From contig JAABTL010000001.1 in assembly GCA_011389865.1 (NCBI GenBank), positions 62,001 through 126,000 on the forward strand: DNA of 64,000 nucleotides. The letters run 5' to 3'. The notes beneath the pieces were generated by a model. It worked only from the letters and a program-made list of their open reading frames with translations. It had not been told where the DNA came from and did not search any database. The position numbers and the translations under genes were made by a program. The stretch is from Trueperaceae bacterium. Lineage in GTDB: Bacteria > Deinococcota > Deinococci > Deinococcales > Trueperaceae. Positions 31,808-41,094 of the stretch are shown piece by piece. The stretch's first letter is position 1. Every line of letters begins with the position of its first letter.

Positions 31808-33646
31808 TCAGGCGGCCGTCAGGCCGTCGACCAGCCGCTCGTAGTCGTCGACGCGGCGTTCGCTGACCGCCAGTGCGTCGCGCCAGAAGCCCTCGGACTC
31901 GACCTCGATGCCGAACTCGCGACCGAGGTCGGCGACGGCGGCCATGCCGGTCCGCGAGAGCAGCGCCTCGTAGCGCTGCGCGAAGCCGTCGGGCTCGGCG
32001 GCGTAGCGGGCGGCGATGCCGAGGCCGAAGAGGTAGCCGAAGGTGTAGGGGAAGTTGTAGAACGAGCGTCGCGCGGAGTAGTAGTGCGGCTTGCTCGCCC
32101 ACGCGCGGGGTTGCCGCGCGTCGGGGTCGAGCGCGTCCCCGTAGGTCTCGGCCTGCGCCTCGAGCATCAGGGCGTCGAGCTCGGCGACCGACAGGTCGCG
32201 CTCGGCGCGCCGTTCGAACACCGTTCGCTCGAAACGGAAGCGGCTGTCGATGTCGAGCACCAGGGCCGTCGCGGTGCGCAGGTCCTGCTCGAGCACCGCC
32301 AAGCGGGTGACGTCGTCCGACTCCGCCAGCATCGCCTGCGTCACCAGCGTCTCGCAGAAGATCGACGCGGTCTCGGCCAGCGTCATCGGCGTGCTCAGCT
32401 GCAGCGGCTCGCGCCCGGCCCGGTAGGCGGCGTCGTTGTGGAAGGCGTGCCCCAGCTCGTGCGCCAGGGTGAACACGTCGTCGAGGCCACCGCCAAAGTT
32501 GAGCATCACGCGTGACTCGCGCTGTCCCGCGGTGCCCATGCAGAAGGCGCCGTTGCGCTTGCCCTTGCGCGGCAGCACGTCGACCCAGCCCTCGTCGAAG
32601 GCGCGGTCGGCGAGCGCGGCCAGGTTGGGCGAGAAGCCTGCGAAGCGCGCCCGCACGAACGCCTTGGCCTCGCCCCAGTCGAACCTGCGGGGCTCGCCGG
32701 CCTGCACCGGCGCCAGGCGGTCGTACCAGGCGAGCCGCTCGAGGCCGAGGAAGCGCGCCTTCGCGCGCAGGTAGCGGCGCATGCTCGGGAAGGCCGCCTC
32801 CATCGCGCGTCGCAGCGCGTCGAGGGCCGCCGGCGTGATGCCGTTCTGGAACAGCGCCTCGTCGAGCGGGGACGCCCAGCCGCGCCGGGCGGCCAGGGTG
32901 CCGACCTCGCCCTTGACGCCGTTCATGGCGGCGGCGATGGCGACGGCGTGGTTCTCGAGCAGCTCCTCCTCGGCGCGGTACGCCGCCTCGCGCACGGCCC
33001 GGTCGGGGTTCGCCTGCAGCACCGCCAGGCGGGCGAGGCCGGCCTCCTCGCTCGCCTCCTGGCCCGGCAGGGTGAGGTGCACGGTCGCCTTGCCGGCGAG
33101 GTCGGCCTGCAGCTTCGCCCAGGCGTCGCCGCCGCTGGGCCCGAGCGCGCCCGCCAGCGCCTCCTGGTCGTCGCTCATCAGGTGCTTCGCCCTCACCTGC
33201 TGGCGGCGCAGGTGGTGCGCGTGCGCCGCGGCGCGCGGTTCGGCCGCGAGGACGCGGTCGAGGTCGAGGCGACCGATCCAGGCCGACACGCGGGCGTCGA
33301 TCGGGCCCAGGCGCGACGTCAGGCGCCGCAGCGTCGAGGACTCGGCCTGGGCGGCGTCGTCGAAGGCGTTCACCGCCGTGTGCCCCGTCAGGAACACGCT
33401 GACGTCCGACAGCCGTTGCCAGAGTTCGTTGAGCTCGTCGAGCAGGTCGCCGAGGCGGGCCGCCGGGGCGTCGCCGGGTAGCGGCGGGCCGGCGCCGATG
33501 CCGTCGCGATCGAGTCCCTCCTCGAGCGCGGCCACCCGCGCCTCGAGGTCGGCGCGCGCGGCGCGGTAGTCGTCGGCGTCGAGGCCGGCGAACAGGCTGT
33601 CGAGGCGCCAGCGGACGTCGTCGGGGTTCGGGGTGGGGCGGTTCAT
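31808..33646 (-). CDS. pepF: Oligoendopeptidase F (M3B metallopeptidase)
   Basis: A 612-residue cytosolic zinc endopeptidase that cleaves oligopeptides. HELGH is at 396-400 in FTLAHELGHAFHNDAAY. The family C-terminal motif is recognisable (HYYSARRSFYNFPYTFGYLFGLG). The N-terminal helical domain starts RWRLDSLFAGLDADDYR. Length fits the family. ATG at 33646 has GAGGAG 4 bases upstream. Transcription probably continues into the SDR-M20-ABC operon, making a peptide-use cluster. Confidence 0.92.
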   Translation of the reverse strand: MNRPTPNPDDVRWRLDSLFAGLDADDYRAARADLEARVAALEEGLDRDGIGAGPPLPGDAPAARLGDLLDELNELWQRLSDVSVFLTGHTAVNAFDDAAQAESSTLRRLTSRLGPIDARVSAWIGRLDLDRVLAAEPRAAAHAHHLRRQQVRAKHLMSDDQEALAGALGPSGGDAWAKLQADLAGKATVHLTLPGQEASEEAGLARLAVLQANPDRAVREAAYRAEEELLENHAVAIAAAMNGVKGEVGTLAARRGWASPLDEALFQNGITPAALDALRRAMEAAFPSMRRYLRAKARFLGLERLAWYDRLAPVQAGEPRRFDWGEAKAFVRARFAGFSPNLAALADRAFDEGWVDVLPRKGKRNGAFCMGTAGQRESRVMLNFGGGLDDVFTLAHELGHAFHNDAAYRAGREPLQLSTPMTLAETASIFCETLVTQAMLAESDDVTRLAVLEQDLRTATALVLDIDSRFRFERTVFERRAERDLSVAELDALMLEAQAETYGDALDPDARQPRAWASKPHYYSARRSFYNFPYTFGYLFGLGIAARYAAEPDGFAQRYEALLSRTGMAAVADLGREFGIEVESEGFWRDALAVSERRVDDYERLVDGLTAA

Positions 33647-33669
33647 GGGGCTCCTCTCGGGCGCGAGGC

Positions 33670-34608
33670 TCAGGGCGTCTCGAGGCCGTCGATCGGCCAC
33701 GAGCCGCCCAGCGCGAGCCACGCGTGGACCATGTCGACGGGGATCTGCGAGGTGAAGGTGATGGCGTGGTGGTCGCGCGGGTGCGGCAGCGTGAGCCGCT
33801 GGGCGTGCAGGGCCTGGCGGCCGATGACGCCCGAGGGGCGGCCGTAGACGGTGTCGCCGAGGATGGGCGCGCCCAGGTGCGCCAGGTGGACGCGGATCTG
33901 GTGGGTGCGGCCGCTGTGGGGCAGCGCGCGCACCAGCGTGTAGCCCGGGACGCGCGCCAGCGCGCGCACGATCGTCGACGCCGACTTCGGGTTGCCGCCG
34001 CCGACCGTCATCCGCTGGCGCTCGACCGGGTGACGGCCGATCGGCGCGTCGACGTGCACCTCGTCGGGCAGCTCGCCGACCGCGATGGCGACGTACGCCT
34101 TCTCGGTCAGGCGCTTCTTGAAGGCGGCCGACAGCGCCCGGTGCGCCTCGTCGTGCTTCGCCACCACCATCACGCCAGAGGTGTCCCGGTCGAGCCGGTG
34201 GACGATGCCGGGTCGGTAGGCGTCGTCGGCGGGATCGAGGTTGGCTTCCTTCGAAAGCCGCATGCGGCCCAACAGCGCGTTGACGACGGTGCCGCTGCGC
34301 ACGGTGGCGGTCGGGTGCGCCGTCATGCCGGCGGGCTTGTCGATGGCGGCGAGGTCGTCGTCCTGGTAGATGACCACCAGGTCGAGGTCCTCGGGCTCGA
34401 CCATCACCGGCCGCGGCGGCGGCAGGAGCACCGAGACGAGCTCGGAGCCGTCGAGCTTGGTGGCGGGCTTGCCCACCGGCCGTCCGTCGAGCGTGACGTA
34501 GCCCTCGTCGATCAGCTCCTTGGCGTAGGTGCGCGACAGCGCGAGCGCCTGGGCGATGGCGACGTCGAGGCGTTCGCCGCCCGGGGCTTCGAAGGTCCGC
34601 ACGTCCAC
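33670..34608 (-). CDS. rluD: RluD-type 23S rRNA pseudouridine synthase
   Basis: A 312-residue RluA-family enzyme. An N-terminal S4 RNA-binding domain (residues 1-62) precedes the synthase domain with HRLDRDTSG; Asp140 is the expected nucleophile. SGRTHQIRVH and GDTVYG motifs follow. RluD converts uridines in helix 69 of 23S rRNA; RluA-family paralogues can act on other sites. The GTG at 34608 is preferred over ATG 34617 because TACGAT overlaps that ATG and lies 7 bases before the GTG, matching the leaderless pattern here. Confidence 0.88.
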   Translation of the reverse strand: MDVRTFEAPGGERLDVAIAQALALSRTYAKELIDEGYVTLDGRPVGKPATKLDGSELVSVLLPPPRPVMVEPEDLDLVVIYQDDDLAAIDKPAGMTAHPTATVRSGTVVNALLGRMRLSKEANLDPADDAYRPGIVHRLDRDTSGVMVVAKHDEAHRALSAAFKKRLTEKAYVAIAVGELPDEVHVDAPIGRHPVERQRMTVGGGNPKSASTIVRALARVPGYTLVRALPHSGRTHQIRVHLAHLGAPILGDTVYGRPSGVIGRQALHAQRLTLPHPRDHHAITFTSQIPVDMVHAWLALGGSWPIDGLETP

Positions 34609-34615
34609 GAGGGCC

Positions 34616-34621
34616 ATCGTA
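34616..34621 (-). promoter_or_regulatory. TACGAT -10, leaderless rluD start
   Basis: On the minus strand, 7 bases before GTG 34608. It overlaps ATG 34617, which argues against that start. Confidence 0.5.
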
Positions 34622-34725
34622 GCCCGCGCATCGGCTGCGACCGCGCGGGCCGAGGGCGCCGGTCTCGTGGGCCGGGCCCGCGGTGACGCCTCGGGGGCGG
34701 CGTCCCGCTGCACGGGACCGTGACG

Positions 34726-34731
34726 TACCAT
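34726..34731 (+). promoter_or_regulatory. TACCAT -10, leaderless plsX start
   Basis: Seven bases before ATG 34739; it overlaps the upstream in-frame ATG at 34730, which would then not be in the mRNA. Confidence 0.6.
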
Positions 34732-34738
34732 GGGCGGC

Positions 34739-35758
34739 ATGAGCGACGCCGCCCCCGCACCGTCCCAGCCGCCGCTGATCGCCCTCGACGCCATGGGCGG
34801 CGACCGCATGCCCGACGCCGCCATCGACGGCGCGCTGCAGGCCGTCGCCGCGGGCGAGCGCGTGGTGCTCGTCGGGGACGAGGCGCGGTTGCGGGAGGCC
34901 CTGCGCTCGCGCCGTGCCGAGCTCCCGATCGTGCACGCCGGCGACGTCATCGCGATGGACGACAGCGCCTCCGAGGTGCGCCGCCGGCGCGACGCCTCGG
35001 TGGTGGTGGCGACGCGGATGGTGAAGGACGGCAGCGCGGCCGCCGTCGTGTCGATGGGGCACTCCGGCGCCACCATGGCGGCCGCGCTGCTGATGCTGGG
35101 CCGGCTGCCGGGCGTGGACCGCCCGGCGATCCTGGCCAACATCCCCACCAAGAAGGGCTTCAGCGCGCTGATCGACGCCGGCGCCAACGCCGACTGCAAG
35201 CCGGCTTACCTGCAGCAGTTCGCCGTCATGGGGAGCGTTTACGCGCGCGCCTTCTACGCTGACCCGAACCCGAGCGTCGGGCTGATGTCGATCGGCGAGG
35301 AGGAGGGAAAGGGCAACGAGCTGGCCATCGCGGCGCACGCCCTGCTCAAGGCGACCCCGGGCGTGAACTTCCACGGCAACGTCGAGGGCCGCGACCTCCT
35401 CGCCGGCACGACGCACGTGGTCGTCACCGACGGCTTCACCGGCAACGTCATGCTCAAGCTCGCCGAGGGGGAGGCCAAGGTGCTCTTCGGCATGGTGCGC
35501 GACGCCCTGGGGAGCTCGCTGCGGGCCAAGATCGGCGGTCTCCTCGTGCGCCCGGCGCTGCGCGGGGTCGCCGACCGTCTCGACCCCGGCACGTACGGCG
35601 CGCAGCCTCTCCTCGGCGTCGACGGCTACGCGTTCATCGGCCACGGATCGGCGGACGCCCACGCGGTGCGCAACGCGCTCGCCACGGCCCGGAAGATGGT
35701 CGATGCCGGCGTTCGCGACCGTATCGCCGACGGCCTGGCGCGGTTGACGTCCGGCTGA
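34739..35758 (+). CDS. plsX: Phosphate acyltransferase PlsX
   Basis: A 339-residue enzyme making acyl-phosphate from acyl-ACP, the first step of the PlsX-PlsY route to phosphatidic acid. Conserved segments are IALDAMGGDRMPDAAIDGA, VSMGHSGATMAAALL, GVDRPAILANIPTKKG, MSIGEEEGKGNELA, NFHGNVEGRDLL and VTDGFTGNVMLKLAEG. It is peripheral at the cytoplasmic membrane. The ATG at 34739 is chosen from the TACCAT element. It is divergent from rluD; fabD or acpP neighbours common elsewhere are absent. Confidence 0.94.
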   Translation: MSDAAPAPSQPPLIALDAMGGDRMPDAAIDGALQAVAAGERVVLVGDEARLREALRSRRAELPIVHAGDVIAMDDSASEVRRRRDASVVVATRMVKDGSAAAVVSMGHSGATMAAALLMLGRLPGVDRPAILANIPTKKGFSALIDAGANADCKPAYLQQFAVMGSVYARAFYADPNPSVGLMSIGEEEGKGNELAIAAHALLKATPGVNFHGNVEGRDLLAGTTHVVVTDGFTGNVMLKLAEGEAKVLFGMVRDALGSSLRAKIGGLLVRPALRGVADRLDPGTYGAQPLLGVDGYAFIGHGSADAHAVRNALATARKMVDAGVRDRIADGLARLTSG

Positions 35759-35761
35759 GCA

Positions 35762-35781
35762 CCGCTCGATGGGGCGAGCGG
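35762..35781. terminator. Hairpin after plsX
   Basis: CCGCTCG, loop ATGGGG, CGAGCGG, in the convergent gap. A second small hairpin, TCCCCC-TCA-GGGGGA (35799-35813), encloses the stop codon of the minus-strand lipoprotein gene. Confidence 0.55.
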
Positions 35782-35804
35782 CGTGCGCCGCGACGCCGTC
35801 CCCC

Positions 35805-37031
35805 TCAGGGGGAACTGGGCTGGGCGAAGGTCCAGGTGACGAAGCGAGCTGCAGCGAGCTCGTCGCGGACCACCTGGTCGACGGCCAGGTCGCACCGCGG
35901 GTCGCTGCTCGGGACCAGCAGATCGATGACGCATAGGCTGTCGGGTCCGGGCCGCACCGCCAGGGCGTAGGCGTTGAGCGGATCGATCGTCAGATCGCTG
36001 GCGCTGAAGGAGATCTCGCGGGGCTCGGCCTCGTCGGCGTAGGTGACGCCGATGCGCCCGGCGCCGGTCGTCAGCAGCGTGCCGAGTGCGCCGCTGTCGT
36101 CGACGTACAGGGCGGTGGCGTTGTCGGGCATCGTGCGGACGACGGGGTCGTCGCTCGTCCGCGTGTGCACGACGACCTCGCGCGCGGCGCCGCCATCGAT
36201 CCGACGGAGCGCGGCGAAACCGCCCGGGACGCCCGCCGCGTCGAGGAGGTCGTCGACCGGGGTGCCCTCGTCGAGCGGCGGCGGGTTCGCGTCGTCGAAG
36301 CCGAACTCGGTCACCAGGACGGTGTCCGGGTCGACCCCTGTGGGTCGCCGCACCAGCAGCAGGCGGTCGCCGCGCCCGAGCTCGGGGTCGCCGGCCCGGA
36401 CCCCGGGGGCGCGGGCCTCGGCGATCGGTTCGGCCGCCGTCTGGGCCTCGAGGTCGAGCAGGTGGACGCGCGGGTCGGGGGCGTCGGGGACCGCGCCGCA
36501 GCGGGCCCCGGCGCCTGGGGCGCCGGGCTCGGCGCCCGGGTCCCACAGCGCGACGGCGTCGCCCGCCGGGGCGACCACCAGGCCCGACAGGCAGCCCGTC
36601 GGCACGGCGGTGGCGCTGTCCAGGGCGATCCACGCCCCGTCGGCGTCCGTCAGGGGCAGAGGATCCCCGACGCGCGTCAGGACGGTGCCGGCCACGTCGG
36701 GGAGCGAGCGCAGGTCGAGGCGGTGCAGCGTCACCTCGCGCGAGGCGGCGCCGGCGGCCGTCAGCACCCACACCTCCTGGCGGTCGACGCGGTCCATGAC
36801 GTCGATGGCGATCAGGGTCTCGCCCGGCTCGAAGCTGTAGGCGTCCGCGGTCAGTAGGTCGAGCCGGCGCTCGCTCGCGGTGACCACGAAGTCGAGCAGC
36901 GCCACGCGCGCGGGATCGGCGCCGTCGGCATCCACGAAGACGAGGTACAGTGTCGGCAGCGGCGGCGTGAAGGTGCCGGTGCAGCCGGCCAGGGTCGCGG
37001 CGGCGATCAGGGCCAGCAGGAGGCGTCTCAT
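35805..37031 (-). CDS. Lipoprotein downstream of the LptD-like gene
   Basis: A 408-residue protein not recognised. Residues 1-17 end LAGC, a clear lipobox with lipidated Cys17. The rest is rich in beta-like strands with repeated patterns such as VHLLDLEAQ, ALYVDDSGALGTLLTTGAGR and LTIDPLNAYALAVRPG, perhaps a beta-propeller. Its ATG overlaps the LptD-like stop by 4 bases, so it is the last gene of the lptF/lptG-lptD-like operon. By position it could be a functional stand-in for the LptE plug, but it is about twice the size and shows no LptE sequence. Confidence 0.6.
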   Translation of the reverse strand: MRRLLLALIAAATLAGCTGTFTPPLPTLYLVFVDADGADPARVALLDFVVTASERRLDLLTADAYSFEPGETLIAIDVMDRVDRQEVWVLTAAGAASREVTLHRLDLRSLPDVAGTVLTRVGDPLPLTDADGAWIALDSATAVPTGCLSGLVVAPAGDAVALWDPGAEPGAPGAGARCGAVPDAPDPRVHLLDLEAQTAAEPIAEARAPGVRAGDPELGRGDRLLLVRRPTGVDPDTVLVTEFGFDDANPPPLDEGTPVDDLLDAAGVPGGFAALRRIDGGAAREVVVHTRTSDDPVVRTMPDNATALYVDDSGALGTLLTTGAGRIGVTYADEAEPREISFSASDLTIDPLNAYALAVRPGPDSLCVIDLLVPSSDPRCDLAVDQVVRDELAAARFVTWTFAQPSSP

Positions 37032-40030
37032 GGCTGCTCCTCGTCCTCGCGCAGGGCCACGCGCGGCAGCGTCCAGTCGGTGTCGATGACCTGCTCGAGC
37101 CCGTTGTCGGCGCCGGGACCCGTCAACAGCAGGCGGACGGACCCGGTCTCGGCGTTCCAAGAGCCCGCGAGGGCCCAGCAGCAGCGGTCCCACACGAAGA
37201 ACACCTCGGGCTGGAAGTTCCACGGCGAGCGCGCCGGGTCGCTGCGGGTGAACTCCCACACGTCCTGGATTCGCGCGCCGACCGTGAGCTGGTCGGTCGG
37301 CCGCACGGCCACCGTCAGTTCGCCGATCGTCAGCTCGCTGCGGCCCAGCTCCTCGTCCAGCCGGTCGTAGGTGGCCTGGTAGCTCAGCCGGCCCTGCACG
37401 CCGAAGCGCTCGGCCACGTCGGCGCCGAACGCCAGCGAGGCGCGCCGCAGGAAGGCCTCGGGTTGGCGGTCGTCGGCCAGCGCCCACTCGCCGAGCCCCT
37501 CGACGCTGACGAACCAGGGCCCCACGTTCTCCTGCAGCAGCGAGACCCGAGCCTCGAGGCGCGTGTCGCGCCGGCCCGTCTCGTCGAGTGCCGGATCGAG
37601 CGTGGTGCGCCAACCGAGCTCCCAGCGGCCGGTGGCGCGCTCGCGCTCCTCCCGCAGTTGCACGCTGAGTTGGCGCACGCGCGGCTCGACCTCATGGCCG
37701 AACGCCGCCGGCGGCAACCACTCGAAGCCGCGGGCCTCCAGGCGCGCGACGCCCCGCCAGGTCACGGCGAGGCGGGCTTCCGTGACGTGGGTTTCCGGCA
37801 ACGTCACGCGCTCGCGGGCCTCGACCTCGACCGGCCCGAGGCGGGCCCGCAGGTCGACGTCGACGCGCTCGAAGCGGTCGAGCTCGGCGTCGAACTGCGC
37901 CTGGAGGCGCAGCCCCGGGCGCGCGTCGTCCGCCCTCATGCTGCCGAGTTCGAGGCGCAGGTCGATGGGATCGACGGTGCGGACGCGACCGTCCGCTTCG
38001 GGCGCCGGCTCGGGCCGGTAGGTGGCGGTCACGTCGAGGGCGACCCAGCCGTCGTAGGCGGCGCGCCAGGTGAAGCGGGTGAAGGTCTCCGCCACGCGCG
38101 GTTCGGCGGGCTCGACGCTCAGATCCTGGAGGTGCTCGAGACCCACGCGCAGGTCGACGGCGTCGCGGCGGGCCTGGAGCGAGACGTTCGCGCGCAGCGT
38201 GCCCGGGTCTTCCTCCAGGATCGGCCAGCGGTGCTCGAGCGAGGCGTCCACGCCCGAGAGGTTGCCGAACAGCGTCAGTCGGCTCGTCAGCGGGGTCCAC
38301 CCGACCGTCTCGGGTCGGCGGTTCTCGACGAGCACGTAGCCGCCGTCGCTCCGCAGGCGGAGCCAGGGCGCGGGGCGCAGTTCGACCCCGAAGCCGAGAT
38401 CGCTGCGTGATCGGTTGACGGCCGCGTCGAAGCGGAAGGGCGTCTCGCCCTCGGTGACGTCGCGGGTGAACGTCAACGAGGCGTTGCCGAACTCTCCGAA
38501 GGCCTGACTGAAGGCGACGCGGCTGCGCCACTGGACGGCGCGCTCCGCGGAGCCGTAGTAGCGCCCCTCGAAGCGGTTGTCGGCCTCGAGCCGACCGCCG
38601 CTCCACACGGTCCAGGGCACCAGCGTCAGCTGGTGCGCGAGCGCGAGCCGCCCGTCGGCGATCACGCCGAAGGCGGCGGCGCGCCGGTTGACGGGGTTCG
38701 CGGCGTCCTCGAAGACGCCGAGGTCGAGGCTGGCCGAGGTGATGCGCAGCTGCCACAGCTGCAGCCGCGTCAGGTCGAGCGGGTCGAGGCGCAGTTGCAG
38801 CGCCGTGACGCGCGGCGTGCGGCGGTCGGCGTAGGGGGGTGGCGTCCGTGGGTCGACGTCCGGATCGGCGTCGATGAACCCCTGGCTGTCGATCCGGCTG
38901 CGCAGACCGACGCCGTCGGCGGCGTCGGGGTCGCTGACGCTGAGGGAGGCCAGGTACGTCCAGCGGCCCGGGGTGAGAGCGTCGTCGCGCGCGACCTCGA
39001 AACGCACCGTGGGCTCGGCCCCGATCTGCTCCGCCGCGTACGCCAGCCGCACGGTCCAGGCCGCGTCGCTGGGCTCCCGGGCGGCCGCGCCGGGGGTCGC
39101 CGGCCTCGCCGCGCGGGGGGGCTCGTACGCGACGAATGCGGTCCCGCTGCCAACGTCGTCGTAGATGCGGTGATCGAGCTCGAAACCGAGGTAACTCACG
39201 TCGACGGCGCCGCCGAGCAGGCGCCCCGTGATGCCGGCGTCGGCCGTGGGGTCGACGTCCGCCAGGTAGCGGACCGTGAACGTCCCGATGCCGTCGGGCC
39301 CGGCGACGTAGGGCCAGCGCAGCCGGACTTCGGCGCGGTTGGTCGCCGTGCCGCTGGCGATCGACAGCCGCGGTTGCCGGTCGCCCTGGGCGAGCGGGAT
39401 CACCAGCACGGGCAGCCGCAGCACGGTGACGCCACGCACCTGCACCGCCACGTCGTAGCCGATCAAGCGGTCGCCGGGGAAGAGGGTCATCGTGGCAGCG
39501 CGGAACGCGTAGTCGAGGACCTCCTGCGAGCAGCGCGAGCAGGGCGACGCCAGCCCCTCGGTGAAGGTCAGCTGCCCCGGCAGCCGCTCGGCGAGTTCGC
39601 CGGTGACGTCGATCGCGCTGGTGAAGACGATCGCGTCGACGGCGCGCACGCGTTCCTCGTCCAGCCGCAGCTCCAGGTCGTCGCCCTCGAGGCGCTCCTC
39701 GCCCGTGGTGAAGCTGCCGGTGCCGATCACCCGCACCAGGCGGGCTTCGACGTCGAGCTCGATGCGGCCGCCGACGATGACGACGTCGTCGACCGTCAGC
39801 GTGACGCGTTCGCCCGTCAACACGATCAGTTCGACCTCCGCGCCGCTGGGGAGCAGCGTGCGGCGCAGCTCGAGGCGGGCGTCCGGGTCGTCGCCGGTGT
39901 CGATCGTCAGGGTCGCCGCCAGCGCGCCCGCCAAGGGCAGCACGACGGCGATGGCGAGAGCGGCCAGCGTGCGTCGGACGAGCGCCCGCAGGCGATGGGC
40001 TTGCGCGGAGCGGGCCACCGCGGCCCTCAT
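37028..40030 (-). CDS. lptD: LptD/OstA-like outer-membrane assembly protein
   Basis: A 1000-residue exported protein. A membrane helix/signal (about 18-39) is followed by an OstA-like beta domain (about 40-150: GERVTLTVDDVVIVGGRIEL) and a long beta-barrel-like region. Two cysteine pairs match the LptD pattern: Cys164 and Cys167 in ASPCSRCSQE, after the N-terminal domain, and Cys950-Cys951 in DRCCWALAG near the C-terminus. Pairs of this kind form the disulfides that mature LptD. VTVLRLPVLVIPLAQGD fits the family segment before the barrel. LptD inserts LPS in the outer leaflet. Overlaps of 4 bases on both sides tie it to the permease and lipoprotein genes. Confidence 0.75.
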   Translation of the reverse strand: MRAAVARSAQAHRLRALVRRTLAALAIAVVLPLAGALAATLTIDTGDDPDARLELRRTLLPSGAEVELIVLTGERVTLTVDDVVIVGGRIELDVEARLVRVIGTGSFTTGEERLEGDDLELRLDEERVRAVDAIVFTSAIDVTGELAERLPGQLTFTEGLASPCSRCSQEVLDYAFRAATMTLFPGDRLIGYDVAVQVRGVTVLRLPVLVIPLAQGDRQPRLSIASGTATNRAEVRLRWPYVAGPDGIGTFTVRYLADVDPTADAGITGRLLGGAVDVSYLGFELDHRIYDDVGSGTAFVAYEPPRAARPATPGAAAREPSDAAWTVRLAYAAEQIGAEPTVRFEVARDDALTPGRWTYLASLSVSDPDAADGVGLRSRIDSQGFIDADPDVDPRTPPPYADRRTPRVTALQLRLDPLDLTRLQLWQLRITSASLDLGVFEDAANPVNRRAAAFGVIADGRLALAHQLTLVPWTVWSGGRLEADNRFEGRYYGSAERAVQWRSRVAFSQAFGEFGNASLTFTRDVTEGETPFRFDAAVNRSRSDLGFGVELRPAPWLRLRSDGGYVLVENRRPETVGWTPLTSRLTLFGNLSGVDASLEHRWPILEEDPGTLRANVSLQARRDAVDLRVGLEHLQDLSVEPAEPRVAETFTRFTWRAAYDGWVALDVTATYRPEPAPEADGRVRTVDPIDLRLELGSMRADDARPGLRLQAQFDAELDRFERVDVDLRARLGPVEVEARERVTLPETHVTEARLAVTWRGVARLEARGFEWLPPAAFGHEVEPRVRQLSVQLREERERATGRWELGWRTTLDPALDETGRRDTRLEARVSLLQENVGPWFVSVEGLGEWALADDRQPEAFLRRASLAFGADVAERFGVQGRLSYQATYDRLDEELGRSELTIGELTVAVRPTDQLTVGARIQDVWEFTRSDPARSPWNFQPEVFFVWDRCCWALAGSWNAETGSVRLLLTGPGADNGLEQVIDTDWTLPRVALREDEEQP

Positions 40031-41094
40031 CGGCGCACCGCCCGCAGCAGCAGGGCCGCGCCGGCCACCGCGTACAGCGCGACCGGCGCCCAGCCGGCGA
40101 CCACGGCGGGCACGGTGCCCTGTGCACCCAGGAGCTTGGCGACGCTCCAGGTGGCGTAGTAGACGAACGTCAGGACGAAGACCGACACGAGCCCCAGCGG
40201 GGCGGCGCGACGGACCCCGGCGAAGGCGACGGCCGCCGCGAACAGCGCGAACGCCAGCGCCGCGGCGGGCTCGGCGGCCTTGCGGTGCAGTGCGGTGAGC
40301 TCGGCGGCGGCATCACGCCCGCCCTCGCGCACCCGGCGCAGCAGCTCGGGCAGCGGCAGGGTGACGAGGTCGACACTGCCGACCACGCCCGCGGTCAGGC
40401 CGCGGACGGGCAGGAGAGCGGACGCCGCGCGCACGTCGATCACCGTGCGGCCCGAGCGAAAGGAGCGCAGGCGCAGGTCCTCGAGGCGCCATACGCCCGC
40501 CGCCGGGTCGGCGACGCCGCGGGCCGCCTCGATCAGCTGCCTCGGCCCCTGGCTACCGCCGGGGGCGATGACGGTGATGCCCTCCAGCTCGCCGTCGGCG
40601 GTGACCCGCTGCAGGAAGATCGACCTGCCGAGCGCGTCCTCGAAGAAGGCCCCCGAGCGCAGCACGGTCTCGGGGCTGCGCAGGAGGATCTCGCGCTGGA
40701 CCTCGAGTGCCCGCTGCTCCGCCCACGGCACGAGGAGCTCGTTGTTCGCCAGCGTCAGCAGCGCGACGGCGGCGCCGACGACCAGGATCGGCCGGACCGT
40801 CGCGACCGGGGAGAGGCCGAGCTGCAACGCGGCCCGCAGCTCGCCGTCCTGCGTCGCGCGCGAGAGCGCCAGCAGCGCCGCGAACAGGAGCGCCAGCGGC
40901 AGTCCGGCGGCCGCGGCGCTGGGCAGCTTGAGCAGCAGGAAGGCCGCCACCGTGCCGGCGGGCACGCCGCGCGAGACGACGTCGGCGAGCACGTCGAGCA
41001 GGAAGGAGAGCAGCAGGAGGAGCGTCAGCACCATCAGGCCCAGGACGTACAACGGCGCGATCTCGCGCGCGATGGCGCGGCCCCAGACCTTCAT
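40027..41094 (-). CDS. LptF/LptG (YjgP/YjgQ) family permease, second copy
   Basis: A 355-residue inner-membrane permease subunit of the Lpt exporter family. There are three N-terminal helices (APLYVLGLMVLTLLLLLSFLLDV and on), a periplasmic beta-jellyroll domain in the middle (RSIFLQRVTADGELEGITVI, VWRLEDLRLRSFRSG) and three C-terminal helices. The family motif around ELRAALQLGLSPVATVRPIL is present. Overlaps of 4 bases link it to both neighbours. Whether it is LptF or LptG is not decided by sequence alone. Confidence 0.82.
   Translation of the reverse strand: MKVWGRAIAREIAPLYVLGLMVLTLLLLLSFLLDVLADVVSRGVPAGTVAAFLLLKLPSAAAAGLPLALLFAALLALSRATQDGELRAALQLGLSPVATVRPILVVGAAVALLTLANNELLVPWAEQRALEVQREILLRSPETVLRSGAFFEDALGRSIFLQRVTADGELEGITVIAPGGSQGPRQLIEAARGVADPAAGVWRLEDLRLRSFRSGRTVIDVRAASALLPVRGLTAGVVGSVDLVTLPLPELLRRVREGGRDAAAELTALHRKAAEPAAALAFALFAAAVAFAGVRRAAPLGLVSVFVLTFVYYATWSVAKLLGAQGTVPAVVAGWAPVALYAVAGAALLLRAVRR

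Noticed and set aside
34730-34738. Upstream ATG for plsX
   Set aside because: It overlaps the TACCAT -10, so it would not be in the mRNA; ATG 34739 fits the leaderless spacing.
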